34,564 nt of DNA from CAIWHR01 sp040006895 (GCA_040006895.1 JBDTWB010000016.1:1-34564), one strand, 5' to 3'. Shown: positions 8,220 to 17,488, counted from the stretch's first letter. The notes: a model not told the origin generated them from the letters alone. Made by a program: numbers and translations.

Positions 8220-9935
8220 ATGCTCCGCGACCTGTCGATCCGCAATTTCGTCGTCGTCGAGACACTCGAGCTGGAATTCGAGGCCGGGTTCTCGGTGCTG
8301 ACCGGCGAGACCGGCGCGGGCAAGTCGATTCTGCTCGACGCCCTCGGCCTGCTCCTGGGCGATCGCTTCGAGCTTCGCCAGCTCAAGCCCGGGGCCGAGC
8401 GCGCGGAGCTCGCCGCGGCGTTCGACCTCGCCGATGCCCAAGCCGCGCGCGACTGGCTGGAGGTGCAGGGTCTGGCCGAGGACGATGCCGTGGTCCTGCG
8501 CCGCAGCCTGGATGCCCAAGGCAGGAGCCGGGCGTGGATCAACGGCCGTCCCGCGACGGTGGCGCAGCTAGGCGAACTCGGTGCGTTGCTGGTCGATCTT
8601 CACGGCCAGCACGCCCACCAGGCCCTGCTGGGCGCCGAAGCCCAGCGGGCGCTGGTGGACGGCTTTGGCGGGGCGACCGGCTTGGCACTCGAAGTCGCGG
8701 CGGCCTGGCGGGCATGGCGGTCGGCGATTGCGCAGCGCGACGCGGGCCAGGGAGCGGCTGACGCGGGTGCAACCGAGCGCGCCCTGCTCGTCGCGCGGGC
8801 CGAGGAACTCGACGCGCTAGCCATGACGCCCGACGAGTGGATGCAGGTCAGCCAGGCGCAGACGCGACTCGCCCATGCCGCCAGCCTTCTCGAGACCACC
8901 GCCGCCGCCGAAGAGGCCATGGCCGAAGGCGACGATGCGATCGCCCGCAGGCTGCACGGCATCGTCGCCCGGCTGAAGGCCGGCGTCGTCCACGACTCCG
9001 CCCTCGCCGACGTGCTGGCCCTGCTCGAGCCGGCTGCCATCCAGCTCGACGAGGCCGCCCGGTCCTTGCGAAGTTACCGCCAACGGCTCGAGGTCGATCC
9101 GGGGGAGCTTGCGCGCGTCGAGGAGCGCCTGTCGGCCATGCACGACCTGGCCCGCAAGCACCGCGTCCGTCCTGAGGAGCTGCCGACGCTGCTCGCCGCG
9201 ACGCAGGCGCGGCTGGCCGAGCTGGCGGAGGCGAGCGATCTTGGCGCCCTCCAGCGCGCGGCAGCCGAAGCCGAGGCCGGATTCCGGGCACGCGCCGTCG
9301 AGCTGTCGGAAACGCGGCGACGCGCGGCGGCGGATCTCGCCAGCCGCGTGACGACGGCCATGCAGGAACTGGCGATGGCGGGCGGCCGGGTGGAGATCGC
9401 CGTGACCGCCCTGGAGACGCCGCAAAGCCATGGCCTGGAGACCGTCGGCTTCGAGGTCGCGAGCCACCCCAAGCAGCCTTTGGGGCCGCTCGCCCGCGTC
9501 GCCTCCGGCGGGGAGCTGTCGCGGCTGTCGCTCGCGATCCAGGTCGCCGCTAGCGAGGTGGGGGACGTACCGACCCTGATCTTCGACGAGGTCGACGTGG
9601 GCATCGGCGGGACGGTGGCGGCTACGGTCGGCCGGTTGCTGCAGACCCTCGGCGCGCGCCGGCAAGTGCTGTGCGTCACCCACCTGCCCCAGGTTGCGGC
9701 CTTTGCCGACGCCCACTTCCGGGTCGTGAAGGAAGGCGACCACGCGACGGTACGCACCGGGGTCGACCGTCTCGCCGTCCCAGCCCGGGTGGAGGAGCTC
9801 GCCCGGATGCTGGCGGGAAGCTCCATTACGGCCAAGACCCGCGCCCACGCACAGGAACTGCTGGACGCCCATCGGCGCCCGGCGAACCCCGCCCCCGGCG
9901 CTACCAAGCGGCGCCGACCGGTCGCCGCGAAATAG
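8220..9935 (+). CDS. recN: DNA repair protein RecN
   Basis: RecN is an SMC-like ATPase that acts in recombinational repair of double-strand breaks, probably by tethering DNA ends. The 571-residue protein has Walker A GETGAGKS (29-36) near the N-terminus. A long, Ala/Glu/Arg-rich coiled-coil arm covers about 150-370. The C-terminal head has the RecN-type lead-in to the ABC signature (PLGPLARVASGGELSRLSLA), Walker B (TLIFDEVDVGIGG) and VTHLPQVAAFADAH. The basic C-terminal tail (KRRRPVAAK) is somewhat longer than usual. The start is set by the family N-terminus MLRDLSIRNF; no strong ribosome-binding site is seen. It lies directly downstream of nadK. Confidence 0.96.
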   Translation: MLRDLSIRNFVVVETLELEFEAGFSVLTGETGAGKSILLDALGLLLGDRFELRQLKPGAERAELAAAFDLADAQAARDWLEVQGLAEDDAVVLRRSLDAQGRSRAWINGRPATVAQLGELGALLVDLHGQHAHQALLGAEAQRALVDGFGGATGLALEVAAAWRAWRSAIAQRDAGQGAADAGATERALLVARAEELDALAMTPDEWMQVSQAQTRLAHAASLLETTAAAEEAMAEGDDAIARRLHGIVARLKAGVVHDSALADVLALLEPAAIQLDEAARSLRSYRQRLEVDPGELARVEERLSAMHDLARKHRVRPEELPTLLAATQARLAELAEASDLGALQRAAAEAEAGFRARAVELSETRRRAAADLASRVTTAMQELAMAGGRVEIAVTALETPQSHGLETVGFEVASHPKQPLGPLARVASGGELSRLSLAIQVAASEVGDVPTLIFDEVDVGIGGTVAATVGRLLQTLGARRQVLCVTHLPQVAAFADAHFRVVKEGDHATVRTGVDRLAVPARVEELARMLAGSSITAKTRAHAQELLDAHRRPANPAPGATKRRRPVAAK

Positions 9936-10237
9936 CCACCCTTGCGTCGCACGCGCACGGGCGCCGGCTTGGGCGCCGCCCGACGCGATGCGCCGGGCAA
10001 CCTCGCCATGCGCGCAACGGAGTAGGCGCGGGCGCCGTGCGGAACCGTCGGGCCGGCACAGTGGAACGTGCGCGCCCATCGAGCCGGCGGACGCGCCATC
10101 GACCGGTTACGGTACGACCGGCCGACCGCCGCGCCAACGGGCGGCTGCCGCGACTGCTGCCGGTACGACAAAAAGGCGGCCCCGGGGCCGCCTTGTTCGC
10201 GCTGGTTGGGCAGCGAAGTCCTGCCGGGGAGCGACGT
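9936..10237. other. Gap between recN and the convergent endopeptidase gene
   Basis: This stretch of about 300 bp separates two convergent genes. It is GC-rich and holds no supportable gene. Its one clear element is the terminator at 10171-10194. Confidence 0.5.
10171..10194 (-). terminator. Intrinsic terminator of the endopeptidase gene
   Basis: An uninterrupted 22-bp palindrome (AAGGCGGCCCC followed by its complement) lies at 10173-10194. On the minus strand it is followed by TTTTTG, the classical hairpin plus U-run, 43 bp past the endopeptidase stop. On the plus strand the tail is GTTCGC, so it would stop recN read-through less well. Confidence 0.85.
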
Positions 10238-11212
10238 CTAGCCGCGGCCGCCGGCGTATTTCACCTTGATCGGCTCGGCGTTGCGCGGCACCAGCGTGCC
10301 CTTCACCTTGTGCCGGCTCGCCTTGACCGCCTTGCCCAAAGCCTTGGCCCGGACCAGGCGCGGCTCCTTCATTTCGTCGGCGCCTGCCGAATCACCCGTC
10401 TCCAGCCATTGCTTGATGCGCTGGGCATCGGCCACGCGAGTGTACTTGCCCAGGGAATCCAGGAGCACGATCACGATCGGACGACTCGAGATGGTCGCCA
10501 GCATGACCAGGCACTTCCCCGCTTCACGGATGTACCCCGTCTTGGAAACCTGGATGTCCCACTTGGGATTTTTCACCAGGGCATTGGTGTTGTTGAAGCC
10601 GAGCACCTGCCCGGTCGCATGGATTTCCACGACGGCGCTGCCGGTCGTGGTGAACTCGCGGATCATCGGGTATTGCGCCGCGGCGCCGACCATCCTGGCG
10701 AGGTCGTGTGCCGTGGAGACGTTTTGTGCCGTCAGGCCGGTCGGGTCGGCAAAACGGCTGTGGGTCATGCCCAGGGCCTCGGCCTTGCGGTTCATCTCGG
10801 CGACGAAGGCTGCCGTTCCGCCCGGATGATGGCGCGCGAGACTCGAGGCGGCGCGGTTCTCCGACGCCATCAAGGCGAGGCGAAGCATCTCCCGTCGCGG
10901 CAGGGTTGCGCCCATGCGCAGACGGGAGCTGCTGCCCTTGAGGTAGTCGAAGTCCTGCATGTCGACTTCGAGGAGCTCGTCCATGGGCAGGTTGGCATCG
11001 AGGGTCACCATCGCCGTCATGAGCTTGGTGAGCGACGCAATGGGCGCGACATCATTGGCGGCCTTGGCATAGATCGCCTGACCACCTTCCGCGTCCAGAA
11101 TCAGTGCGTTGGCCGACGCCAGACGGAGCTTGGTGGCGTCCGGCAGCGGCTGGGCCAGGGCGGTGGAGGCCGCGAATAGCCCTGCGAAAACAAAAAGTAG
11201 GCGACGGTTCAT
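10238..11212 (-). CDS. pbpG: Periplasmic D-alanyl-D-alanine endopeptidase (PBP7/PbpG type)
   Basis: This low-molecular-mass penicillin-binding protein (324 residues) cuts D-Ala-mDAP cross-links in peptidoglycan. A signal peptide (MNRRLLFVFAGLFAASTALA, cleavage near 20/21) sends it to the periplasm. The three active-site motifs of the family are present in order: SLTK (Ser60, Lys63), SEN (117-119) and KTG (224-226). The basic C-terminal tail (KEPRLVRAKALGKAVKASRHK) could contact membrane or wall. I chose the ATG at 11212 because it starts the signal peptide cleanly; an ATG at 11230 would add six residues and sits at the predicted transcript start. The gene stands alone with its own promoter and terminator. 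Confidence 0.93.
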   Translation of the reverse strand: MNRRLLFVFAGLFAASTALAQPLPDATKLRLASANALILDAEGGQAIYAKAANDVAPIASLTKLMTAMVTLDANLPMDELLEVDMQDFDYLKGSSSRLRMGATLPRREMLRLALMASENRAASSLARHHPGGTAAFVAEMNRKAEALGMTHSRFADPTGLTAQNVSTAHDLARMVGAAAQYPMIREFTTTGSAVVEIHATGQVLGFNNTNALVKNPKWDIQVSKTGYIREAGKCLVMLATISSRPIVIVLLDSLGKYTRVADAQRIKQWLETGDSAGADEMKEPRLVRAKALGKAVKASRHKVKGTLVPRNAEPIKVKYAGGRG

Positions 11213-11236
11213 GACGTGCGAGATCAACATGCCGCG

Positions 11237-11266
11237 TTTATAGCACGGGCATTTCCGCGCCGCCAA
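11237..11266 (-). promoter_or_regulatory. Possible sigma-70 promoter of pbpG
   Basis: On the minus strand TTGGCG (11261-11266), an 18-bp spacer and TATAAA (11237-11242) lie just before the pbpG start. The transcript would begin near 11230 and leave a leader of about 18 nt. The -10 is good and the -35 moderate. Confidence 0.4.
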
Positions 11267-11340
11267 GGGGTTTCGCCCAATCAACCCGGTAATTTTGCAA
11301 CATGTGGCGCGCCCCCTGTCCGGCGGGGACCCGGGCACCT

Positions 11341-13230
11341 TCAGGTCGTCGGTGCGACCCCCGCCAGTACCTTATCGGCAGGATCGGGCGGTTCCTGCAG
11401 GGGCAATCCGGCCGAGGGGCCCTTCGGAGGCTGGGATGGATGCCGGGCCTCGTCCTGCTGGATACGCCACATGCGGGCGTACATGCCATCGGCCGCCAGC
11501 AACTCGACATGCGTGCCCCGCTCGACGATCCGGCCGTGATCGAGCACCAGGATCTCGTCCGCATCGACGATGGTGGACAGGCGATGGGCGATGGTCAGGG
11601 TGGTCCGGTCGCGCGCGATCCGGGCAAGCTCGGCCTGAATGGCCTTCTCCGCCCGCGAGTCGAGGGCGCTGGTGGCCTCGTCGAAGATCAGGATGCGCGG
11701 GTTCTTCAAGATCGCCCGGGCGATCGCGACCCGCTGCTTCTCGCCCCCGGAAAGCTTGAGGCCACGCTCGCCCACGGGGGTCGCGTACCCCGCCGGCAGG
11801 GTGGTGACGAATTCGTGGATCTGGGCCATGCGCGCGGCCGCAACGATGTCCTCGTGGCTCGCCTCGGGGCGGCCGTAGGCGATGTTGTATTCGATCGAAT
11901 CGTTGAACAGCACGGTGTCCTGCGGAACGATGCCGATGGCCGCGCGCACCGACGCCTGGGTGACCGCGCGGATGTCCTGGCCGTCGATGGCGATATGTCC
12001 GCGGGTCACGTCGTAGAAGCGAAACAGCAGCCGCGCCAGGGTCGACTTGCCCGACCCCGAGGGCCCCACCACCGCGACCGTACGGCCCGCGGGAATGGCG
12101 AAGCTCACGTCGAACAGGATCTGCCGGTTCGCGTCGTAGTGGAAATCGACGTGCTCGAAGCGCACCTCGCCACGGCTCAGCGCGAGTGCCGCCGCATCCG
12201 GAGGATCGGCGATCTCGGTGTGCTCGGCGGCGAGGGCGAACAGCCGCTCCATGTCGGCGAGCGCCTGCTTGATCTCGCGGTAGATCACCCCGAGGAAGTT
12301 GAGCGGGATGTAGAGCTGGATCATGAAGGCGTTCACCAGCACCAGGTCGCCGAGGGTCATGGTGCCGTTGACCACGCCGACGGTGGCGCGCCACATGATG
12401 AGGGTCACGGCGACGGCGATGATCACGCTCTGGGTGACGTTCAGCGCCGACAGCGAAGTCTGGCTTTTCACCGCCGCCCGCTCCCACGTCTGCATGCTCT
12501 CGTCGTAGCGTCGCGCCTCGAACTCCTCGTTGCCGAAGTACTTGACAGTCTCGTAGTTGAGCAGGCTGTCGATGGCGCGGGTGTTGGCACGCGAGTCCAG
12601 CTCGTTCATGGTGCGACGGAAGTTGGTGCGCCATTCGGTGATGGCGATCGTCGCGACGATGTAGAGCGCCAGCGCGACGAAGGTGATCGCGACGAACGTC
12701 CAGTCGTAGCGGGCGATCAGGATCGCGGCCACGAGACCGATTTCGATCAGCGTCGGCAGGATGGAGAACAGGGTGAAACTGATGAGGCTCGAGATGCCGC
12801 GCGTGCCGCGCTCGACATCCCGGGTGAGCCCGCCCGTCTGCCGTGCCAGGTGAAAGCGCATGCTGAGGGCGTGCAGGTGCCGGAACACCTGCAGGGCGAT
12901 GTTGCGGACCGCGCGCTGGGTGACCTTGGCGAACAGGAACTCGCGCAGCTCGGTGAACGCAGTCGTCGACAGCCGCAGCAGGCCATAGGCCACCAGCAGC
13001 GCGAGGGGGATCGCCAGCGCCGCCGTGTTGCGGTCGAGCGCGTCGACGATTCCCTTCATCACCAACGGCACGCCGACGTTGGCGAGCTTGGCGGCGATGA
13101 GCGCCAGGAGGGCCGCGACCACCCGGCCCTTGTAGGCCCATAGGTAGGGAAGTAGCTTTTCCACCACGCGCCAGTCGCTCCGACCATCGGTGGCGGGCAA
13201 CGGCAGGGAGGAGCTCGAGTGGCGACGCAT
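11341..13230 (-). CDS. Atm1/HMT1-type ABC exporter, fused permease and ATPase
   Basis: This is a 629-residue half-transporter in the inner membrane. Six transmembrane helices span about 33-320. The ATPase domain has Walker A GPSGSGKST (389-397), Q-loop Gln437, signature LSGGEKQR (493-500), Walker B ILIFDEATSALD (513-523) and the H-loop in TIAHRLS. The stretch DSLLNYETVKYFGNEEFE (221-238) is the hallmark of the Atm1 branch, whose known members export glutathione-linked sulfur or metal compounds; AtmA of Cupriavidus protects against nickel and cobalt. The substrate here is inferred only. The start at 13230 is chosen because the longer frame upstream only shadows the clsB gene. clsB ends 32 bp upstream, so co-transcription is likely. 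Confidence 0.92.
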   Translation of the reverse strand: MRRHSSSSLPLPATDGRSDWRVVEKLLPYLWAYKGRVVAALLALIAAKLANVGVPLVMKGIVDALDRNTAALAIPLALLVAYGLLRLSTTAFTELREFLFAKVTQRAVRNIALQVFRHLHALSMRFHLARQTGGLTRDVERGTRGISSLISFTLFSILPTLIEIGLVAAILIARYDWTFVAITFVALALYIVATIAITEWRTNFRRTMNELDSRANTRAIDSLLNYETVKYFGNEEFEARRYDESMQTWERAAVKSQTSLSALNVTQSVIIAVAVTLIMWRATVGVVNGTMTLGDLVLVNAFMIQLYIPLNFLGVIYREIKQALADMERLFALAAEHTEIADPPDAAALALSRGEVRFEHVDFHYDANRQILFDVSFAIPAGRTVAVVGPSGSGKSTLARLLFRFYDVTRGHIAIDGQDIRAVTQASVRAAIGIVPQDTVLFNDSIEYNIAYGRPEASHEDIVAAARMAQIHEFVTTLPAGYATPVGERGLKLSGGEKQRVAIARAILKNPRILIFDEATSALDSRAEKAIQAELARIARDRTTLTIAHRLSTIVDADEILVLDHGRIVERGTHVELLAADGMYARMWRIQQDEARHPSQPPKGPSAGLPLQEPPDPADKVLAGVAPTT

Positions 13231-13262
13231 GAAGGCAGTAGATCGGGGCGATGCCCGGATTG

Positions 13263-14510
13263 TCAACCGCGCCTGTCCTCGCGAGGCTCGGCTTCGGTCC
13301 GGGTGACGGTCGGGCCTGCGCCCTCGCGCGGTTTCCGCCGGCCACGGAACCACTCGTTGCCGCCATAGCCGAGGATCCCCATGGCGAGGCGCACGATGCC
13401 GTACGCCGCCCAATTCAACGCCTTCAGATGGCGCGGCCGTGCCGCCCAGCGCTGCGGACCGACCGGCCGGGCGCCCTCCTCGATCATCCCCCTCAGGGCG
13501 ATGCGCAACTGTTCGGCGAAGTACGCGTCGCGCACGAACACATTGGCCTCGCGCGCCATGAGCAGGCTGTAGGGGTCGATGTTCGACGAACCCACCGTCG
13601 CGAGACGGCCGTCGACCACCGCCACCTTGGCGTGCAGGAAGGAACGATGGTATTCCTCGATGGCGACGCCCGCCTGCAGCAGCTGGCCGTAGAGCGCGCG
13701 GGTGGCGTAGTGAAGCAACCGGAACTCGACCCGCGCCTGCAGCAGGAGCGTGACGTCGACACCGCGTCCCGCGGCCGCGATCAGCGCGCGACGGAAGGCG
13801 ATGCCGGGGAAGAAGTACGACGTCGCGATCACGATCTCGCGCTTGGCGGTCCGGATCGCGGCGAGGTAGGACTGCTCGATGTCGCGCCGATGGCGCAGGT
13901 TGTCGCGGATCACGAAACGCGCCGTCTGCGCGCCGGCCCGCTCGCCGCGCCGCGGCGGCGGGAACAGCGGCACGGCCGTGACGCCGGTCTGCACGAGCTC
14001 GTTGATCGCCCACACCCGTTGCATGGTGCGCACCACGTGGGGAAGCAGCGGACCCTCGACCCGCACGGCGAAATCCACACGCGGCGGCTTGTGGCCCGGG
14101 GTGTTCATGTCGTCGATGATGTTGATGCCGCCGACGAAGGCCACCTTCGCATCGACGTGGCAGAGCTTGCGATGCAGGCGCCGCAGCCGGTGCGAGCGAA
14201 AGTGCCAGGCGCGCACCTCGGGCCGGTACTTGAGGAGCTGCACGCCGCCTTCGACCAGGTCACGCTCCAGGCGCTTGGTCAGATAGTGCCGCGCGCCCCA
14301 GCCGTCCACCATCACCCGGACGAGCACGCCACGCCGCGCCGCCCGGATCAGCGCGTCGGCGACGCGCCGCCCGGAGTCGTCGTCGGCGAATATGTAAGAC
14401 TCTAGCCACACCTCGCGCGCCGCGCCATCGATCGCCGCCGTGAGTGCCGGGAAGAACTCCGTTCCATTCCGCAGGAGCGTGATCCGATTCCCGGGTTGGT
14501 AGCGGTTCAT
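13263..14510 (-). CDS. clsB: Cardiolipin synthase B-type phospholipase D family enzyme
   Basis: This 415-residue enzyme (E. coli ClsB is close to the same length) has two phospholipase D HKD motifs: HRKLCHVD (His113, Lys115, Asp120) and HAKVAVVD (His293, Lys295, Asp300). They are followed by VGGIN and VGSSN as in cardiolipin synthases. The known reaction joins phosphatidylglycerol with another phospholipid to make cardiolipin at the inner membrane. The N-terminus NRYQPGNRITLLRNGTEFFPALTAAID is typical of ClsB. The C-terminus has a short hydrophobic stretch (ALNWAAYGIVRLAMGILGYGG) that may associate with membrane. The start codon overlaps the stop of the upstream YbhP-like gene (ATGA at 14507-14510), so translation is coupled. 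The same gene pair exists as ybhO-ybhP in E. coli. Confidence 0.9.
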   Translation of the reverse strand: MNRYQPGNRITLLRNGTEFFPALTAAIDGAAREVWLESYIFADDDSGRRVADALIRAARRGVLVRVMVDGWGARHYLTKRLERDLVEGGVQLLKYRPEVRAWHFRSHRLRRLHRKLCHVDAKVAFVGGINIIDDMNTPGHKPPRVDFAVRVEGPLLPHVVRTMQRVWAINELVQTGVTAVPLFPPPRRGERAGAQTARFVIRDNLRHRRDIEQSYLAAIRTAKREIVIATSYFFPGIAFRRALIAAAGRGVDVTLLLQARVEFRLLHYATRALYGQLLQAGVAIEEYHRSFLHAKVAVVDGRLATVGSSNIDPYSLLMAREANVFVRDAYFAEQLRIALRGMIEEGARPVGPQRWAARPRHLKALNWAAYGIVRLAMGILGYGGNEWFRGRRKPREGAGPTVTRTEAEPREDRRG

Positions 14511-15253
14511 CCGGTCTCGAAAGTCGCGGCGAGGGCCGCGTGGTCGGACATGCGACGGGATGGAAACGCGTAGTGGACGTGTGCATCGACGATACGCAAG
14601 CCACGGGCGTAGATGCGGTCGAGGCGGAACATCGGCATCATCGAGGGAAACGTCCGCGCCGGCCGGCCGCTTACCTCCTGGAAAACCTCGCCGACCCCGA
14701 TCTCGTCCATCAGCATGCGATTGGCCTTGTGCCGCCAATCGTTGAAGTCGCCGGCGATGATCAGCGGCTCCCCCTGCGGCACGGTGGCGCGGATGCGTTC
14801 GCACATCGCCCGGAGCTGCCACTGGCGGCCCCGCTCGAACAGTCCCAGGTGCACGTTGATGCAGTGCAGCTTCGGCTGGCCCTCGCCCAGCTCGATTTCG
14901 CAATGCAGCATGCCCCGGCTCTCGAAGGCATGGGCCGAGATGTCCTGGTTCTCGAATCCCAGAACCCGGAATCGCGACAGGACGGCATTGCCATGGTGCC
15001 CGTGCGGGGTGATGCAGTTCTTGCCGTAGCAGACCTCCCGCCAGCGCTCGCCGGCAATGAACTCGTGTTGCGGCTTCGCTGGCCAGTTGACGTAGCGGCC
15101 GGCGTGGCGATCGTGCACGCCAACCACTTCCTGCAGGAACAGAATATCCGCAGGCAGGCCGTGCAGCCGCTCGCGCAACTCATGGATCACCATACGGCGA
15201 GCGAGATGGGAGAACCCCTTGTGGATGTTGTACGTGGCGATCGAAAAGCGCAT
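14507..15253 (-). CDS. ybhP: YbhP-like endonuclease/exonuclease/phosphatase family protein
   Basis: This 248-residue protein belongs to the EEP (DNase I-like, Mg2+-dependent phosphodiesterase) superfamily. The conserved blocks appear in order: YNIHKG, ILFLQEV (metal-binding Glu), HGNAVLSR, INVHLGLF, AGDFNDW (Asp/Asn of the active site), FRLDRIYARG and SDHAAL (catalytic Asp-His). There is no signal peptide. The substrate is not known to me; E. coli YbhP also lies beside ClsB and its role is unclear, so a part in phospholipid turnover is only a guess. It is the first gene of a tight minus-strand group with clsB and the ABC exporter, and lies 74 bp after glutamate dehydrogenase. Confidence 0.85.
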   Translation of the reverse strand: MRFSIATYNIHKGFSHLARRMVIHELRERLHGLPADILFLQEVVGVHDRHAGRYVNWPAKPQHEFIAGERWREVCYGKNCITPHGHHGNAVLSRFRVLGFENQDISAHAFESRGMLHCEIELGEGQPKLHCINVHLGLFERGRQWQLRAMCERIRATVPQGEPLIIAGDFNDWRHKANRMLMDEIGVGEVFQEVSGRPARTFPSMMPMFRLDRIYARGLRIVDAHVHYAFPSRRMSDHAALAATFETG

Positions 15254-15327
15254 CTAGGCAATCTGTGAAAGTTCGGCGGGCGCCGCAGACCGGACGAGGC
15301 TGGGGTTCGGACCGCCGGGCAATGCGC

Positions 15328-16620
15328 TCAAGGGTATAGCCCCCGCAGCTCGCGGGCTTCCAGCACACGCTTGCAGGCGACGATGAAGGTGGCGGTGCGC
15401 AGCGACACCTTCTCGCGCTGCGCGGTGTCCCAGATAGCCTGGAAGGCGTCTTCCATGATGCGATCCAGTCGCCGGTTGATCTCGTCCTCTGACCAGAAGT
15501 AACTCGAAAAGTCCTGCACCCATTCGAAATAGCTCACGGTGACGCCGCCGGCGTTGGCGAGGACGTCCGGCACCACGAGGATGCCACGGTCGCCCAGGAT
15601 GTCATCGGCTTCGGGCGTCGTCGGCCCATTCGCGCCCTCGAGCAGGACCCGGGTCTTGATGCGCGACGCGTTGACCGCGGTGATCTGATTCTCCAGCGCG
15701 GCCGGAATGAGAAAGTCGGAGGGCATGTCCCAGAACGCGTCATCGTCGATCACCTCGCCTTCGTCGAACTCGGTGATGGGACGCCCGGCCGCCTGCAGGG
15801 CGACCAGATTGTGGATGTCGAGGCCGTGCGGGTTGTGCACCGTGCCGCTGACATCCTGGATCGTCGTCACCCGGGCGCCGCCCTCTTGGAAAGCCCGGGC
15901 GGCCGCATTGCCGACGTTGCCGAAGCCCTGCACGCATACCCGCGAGCCGCTGATGCCGAAGCCGACCTTCTGCGCCGCGGCGCGGCCGACCACGAACACA
16001 CCGCGACCGGTCGCGTCGCGCCGGCCAAGGCTGCCGCCGAGGGCGATGGGCTTGCCGGTCACCACCCCGGTCGACGTCCGCCCCTGGTTCATGGAATAGG
16101 TGTCCATCATCCACGCCATGATCCGATCGTTGGTGTTGACGTCGGGCGCGGGAATATCCTTGTCGGGGCCGATGAGGATGCCGATCTCGCTCGTATACCG
16201 GCGCGTGATGCGCTCCAGCTCGGACAAGGAGAGGTCGCGCGGGTCGCAGCGCACACCGCCCTTCGCGCCACCGAAAGGTACGCCGATCGCGGCGTTCTTG
16301 ACTGTCATCCACGCCGAGAGCGCCATGACTTCCGACAGGGTCACGTCCTGGTGGAAGCGGACCCCTCCCTTGCCCGGCCCGCGCGAGGTGTTGTGCTGCA
16401 CGCGATAGCCCTCGTAGTGAACGACCCGGCCGTCGTCCATCTTGATCGGGACGTCCACGATGAGGATGCGCTTGGGGCGCTTCAACGATTCTACCCAGTA
16501 GGCGAGTTCGCCGAGGTACGGGGTTACCCGCTCCACCTGTTGCAGGAAGATTCCCCACGGACCGATGTGATCGGGGGACAGGTAGGAGGGAACGCGGTGC
16601 AGCATCTCGGGGACGACCAT
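15328..16620 (-). CDS. gdhA: Glutamate dehydrogenase, NAD(P)-dependent
   Basis: This 430-residue enzyme converts glutamate to 2-oxoglutarate and ammonia, or the reverse, in the cytoplasm. The Glu/Leu/Phe/Val dehydrogenase signature VPFGGAKGGVRCDP carries the catalytic Lys120. The substrate-side block GPGKGGVRFHQDVT is present, and the Rossmann loop VQGFGNVGNAAA is at about 230-240. The length and sequence fit the hexameric GDH of the RocG/GudB type, often NAD-linked; the cofactor cannot be settled by eye. The start at 16620 is set by an excellent ribosome-binding site (AGGAGG six bases before ATG). The in-frame extension to 16824 is not family-like. It is separated from its neighbours by a 409-bp upstream gap. 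Confidence 0.95.
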   Translation of the reverse strand: MVVPEMLHRVPSYLSPDHIGPWGIFLQQVERVTPYLGELAYWVESLKRPKRILIVDVPIKMDDGRVVHYEGYRVQHNTSRGPGKGGVRFHQDVTLSEVMALSAWMTVKNAAIGVPFGGAKGGVRCDPRDLSLSELERITRRYTSEIGILIGPDKDIPAPDVNTNDRIMAWMMDTYSMNQGRTSTGVVTGKPIALGGSLGRRDATGRGVFVVGRAAAQKVGFGISGSRVCVQGFGNVGNAAARAFQEGGARVTTIQDVSGTVHNPHGLDIHNLVALQAAGRPITEFDEGEVIDDDAFWDMPSDFLIPAALENQITAVNASRIKTRVLLEGANGPTTPEADDILGDRGILVVPDVLANAGGVTVSYFEWVQDFSSYFWSEDEINRRLDRIMEDAFQAIWDTAQREKVSLRTATFIVACKRVLEARELRGLYP

Positions 16621-17029
16621 GGGAACCTCCTGCGGCGGCATCGTCCGCTTATCGCCGGGACATGGCCACCTGACGCGCGGGTGCAGGGCCGCGCAAGGCG
16701 CGATGGTACGCCTACGGCCGTGCCGGGCTACGCCGCTGCAGATCGGCGCCCACGCGCCGGGGGCGGCCGCGATGGCCGATGGATGCGGCGCCGCGTAACG
16801 ATCCCATCCACTGCGCCAAGCCAAGCCATTCCATCCACGCCGCCCGCCCTCACCAGGCCATCGGCGCGAGCGATTTCACCGCACGACAGGCGACGGCACC
16901 ACCCGCCCGTCCGCCCCGTGATGCACGAATGAACGCGGGCCGCGGTCGGAGCCCACGAACGCCACCCGCGTGCCCATCAAAAGGGACGCGGCCTGCGCCG
17001 CGCCCGAGACACTTCGGTTACATCGCCTG
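16621..17029. other. Gap upstream of glutamate dehydrogenase
   Basis: This 409-bp stretch has no supportable gene. It holds the gdhA ribosome-binding site at its left end and the crystallin-gene terminator (16979-17005) at its right end. I see no convincing promoter or operator in the middle. Confidence 0.5.
16979..17005 (-). terminator. Probable terminator of the first crystallin-like gene
   Basis: On the minus strand GGG-C-GCGGC, loop GCAG and GCCGC-GT-CCC form a hairpin with one small internal loop, followed directly by TTTTGA. It lies about 25 bp past the gene's stop codon. Confidence 0.55.
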
Positions 17030-17488
17030 CTAGTAGCGTTCCCAGCGCTGATCCCGGCGGTCGTAGCGCCAACCGTCCCGGTAGTCATCGCGAACGTCGC
17101 CGCGATAAGGCTGGACCGCCCCCCGCGCGTACGGATTGGGATTGCTGGTGCCGTAGTCGTAACCGGAGCCGTAGTGCTGGACTTCGCGCACCGACGAGAC
17201 CCGATCGTTGAGTCCCATGGCACCCAGCGACGGGTAGTCGCCAGGACGCAGCATCACGCATCGGCCTTCGAACCGGGCATCCGAGCAAACCTCCCACGAA
17301 CCGCCCCGAACGCTCACTGAAGACGCACGGTCGTTGAAGTCCCAGCGCTCGAAGTTCCACACGTTGCGATCCGTGGTGAAAGAACGGCCATGGAAGCCAT
17401 CGTGTTCAAAGAACGTCGCCTGTCCCATTGCATTCCCGGCAGCCACGAGGCCCGCGGCCAGCAGTAGATTGCGCACCATCCTGTTCAT
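17030..17488 (-). CDS. Secreted single-domain beta/gamma-crystallin protein
   Basis: This 152-residue protein has a signal peptide (about residues 1-23, ending NAMGQ). A beta/gamma-crystallin domain of two Greek keys follows (about 24-103). Both calcium-binding motifs are canonical N/D-N/D-X-X-S/T-S: NDRASS at 52-57 and NDRVSS at 94-99. The two cysteines (68, 77) may form a disulfide. The tail (105-152) is rich in Tyr, Arg and Asp and probably disordered. Of two nearby ATGs I chose 17488, which has AAGGAG eight bases upstream; the ATG at 17494 is too close to that site. Members bind Ca2+ and gain stability; the biological role here is unknown. A related gene lies at 19161-19793. Confidence 0.85.
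   Translation of the reverse strand: MNRMVRNLLLAAGLVAAGNAMGQATFFEHDGFHGRSFTTDRNVWNFERWDFNDRASSVSVRGGSWEVCSDARFEGRCVMLRPGDYPSLGAMGLNDRVSSVREVQHYGSGYDYGTSNPNPYARGAVQPYRGDVRDDYRDGWRYDRRDQRWERY

Noticed and set aside
11302..13143. 613-codon plus-strand open frame antisense to the ABC exporter
   Set aside because: His/Asp/Arg-rich shadow of the exporter gene with no recognisable motif.
13231..14013. In-frame 5' extension of the ABC exporter, which would make an 890-residue protein
   Set aside because: The extension overlaps clsB in another frame of the same strand and has no domain; clsB is clearly the real gene there.
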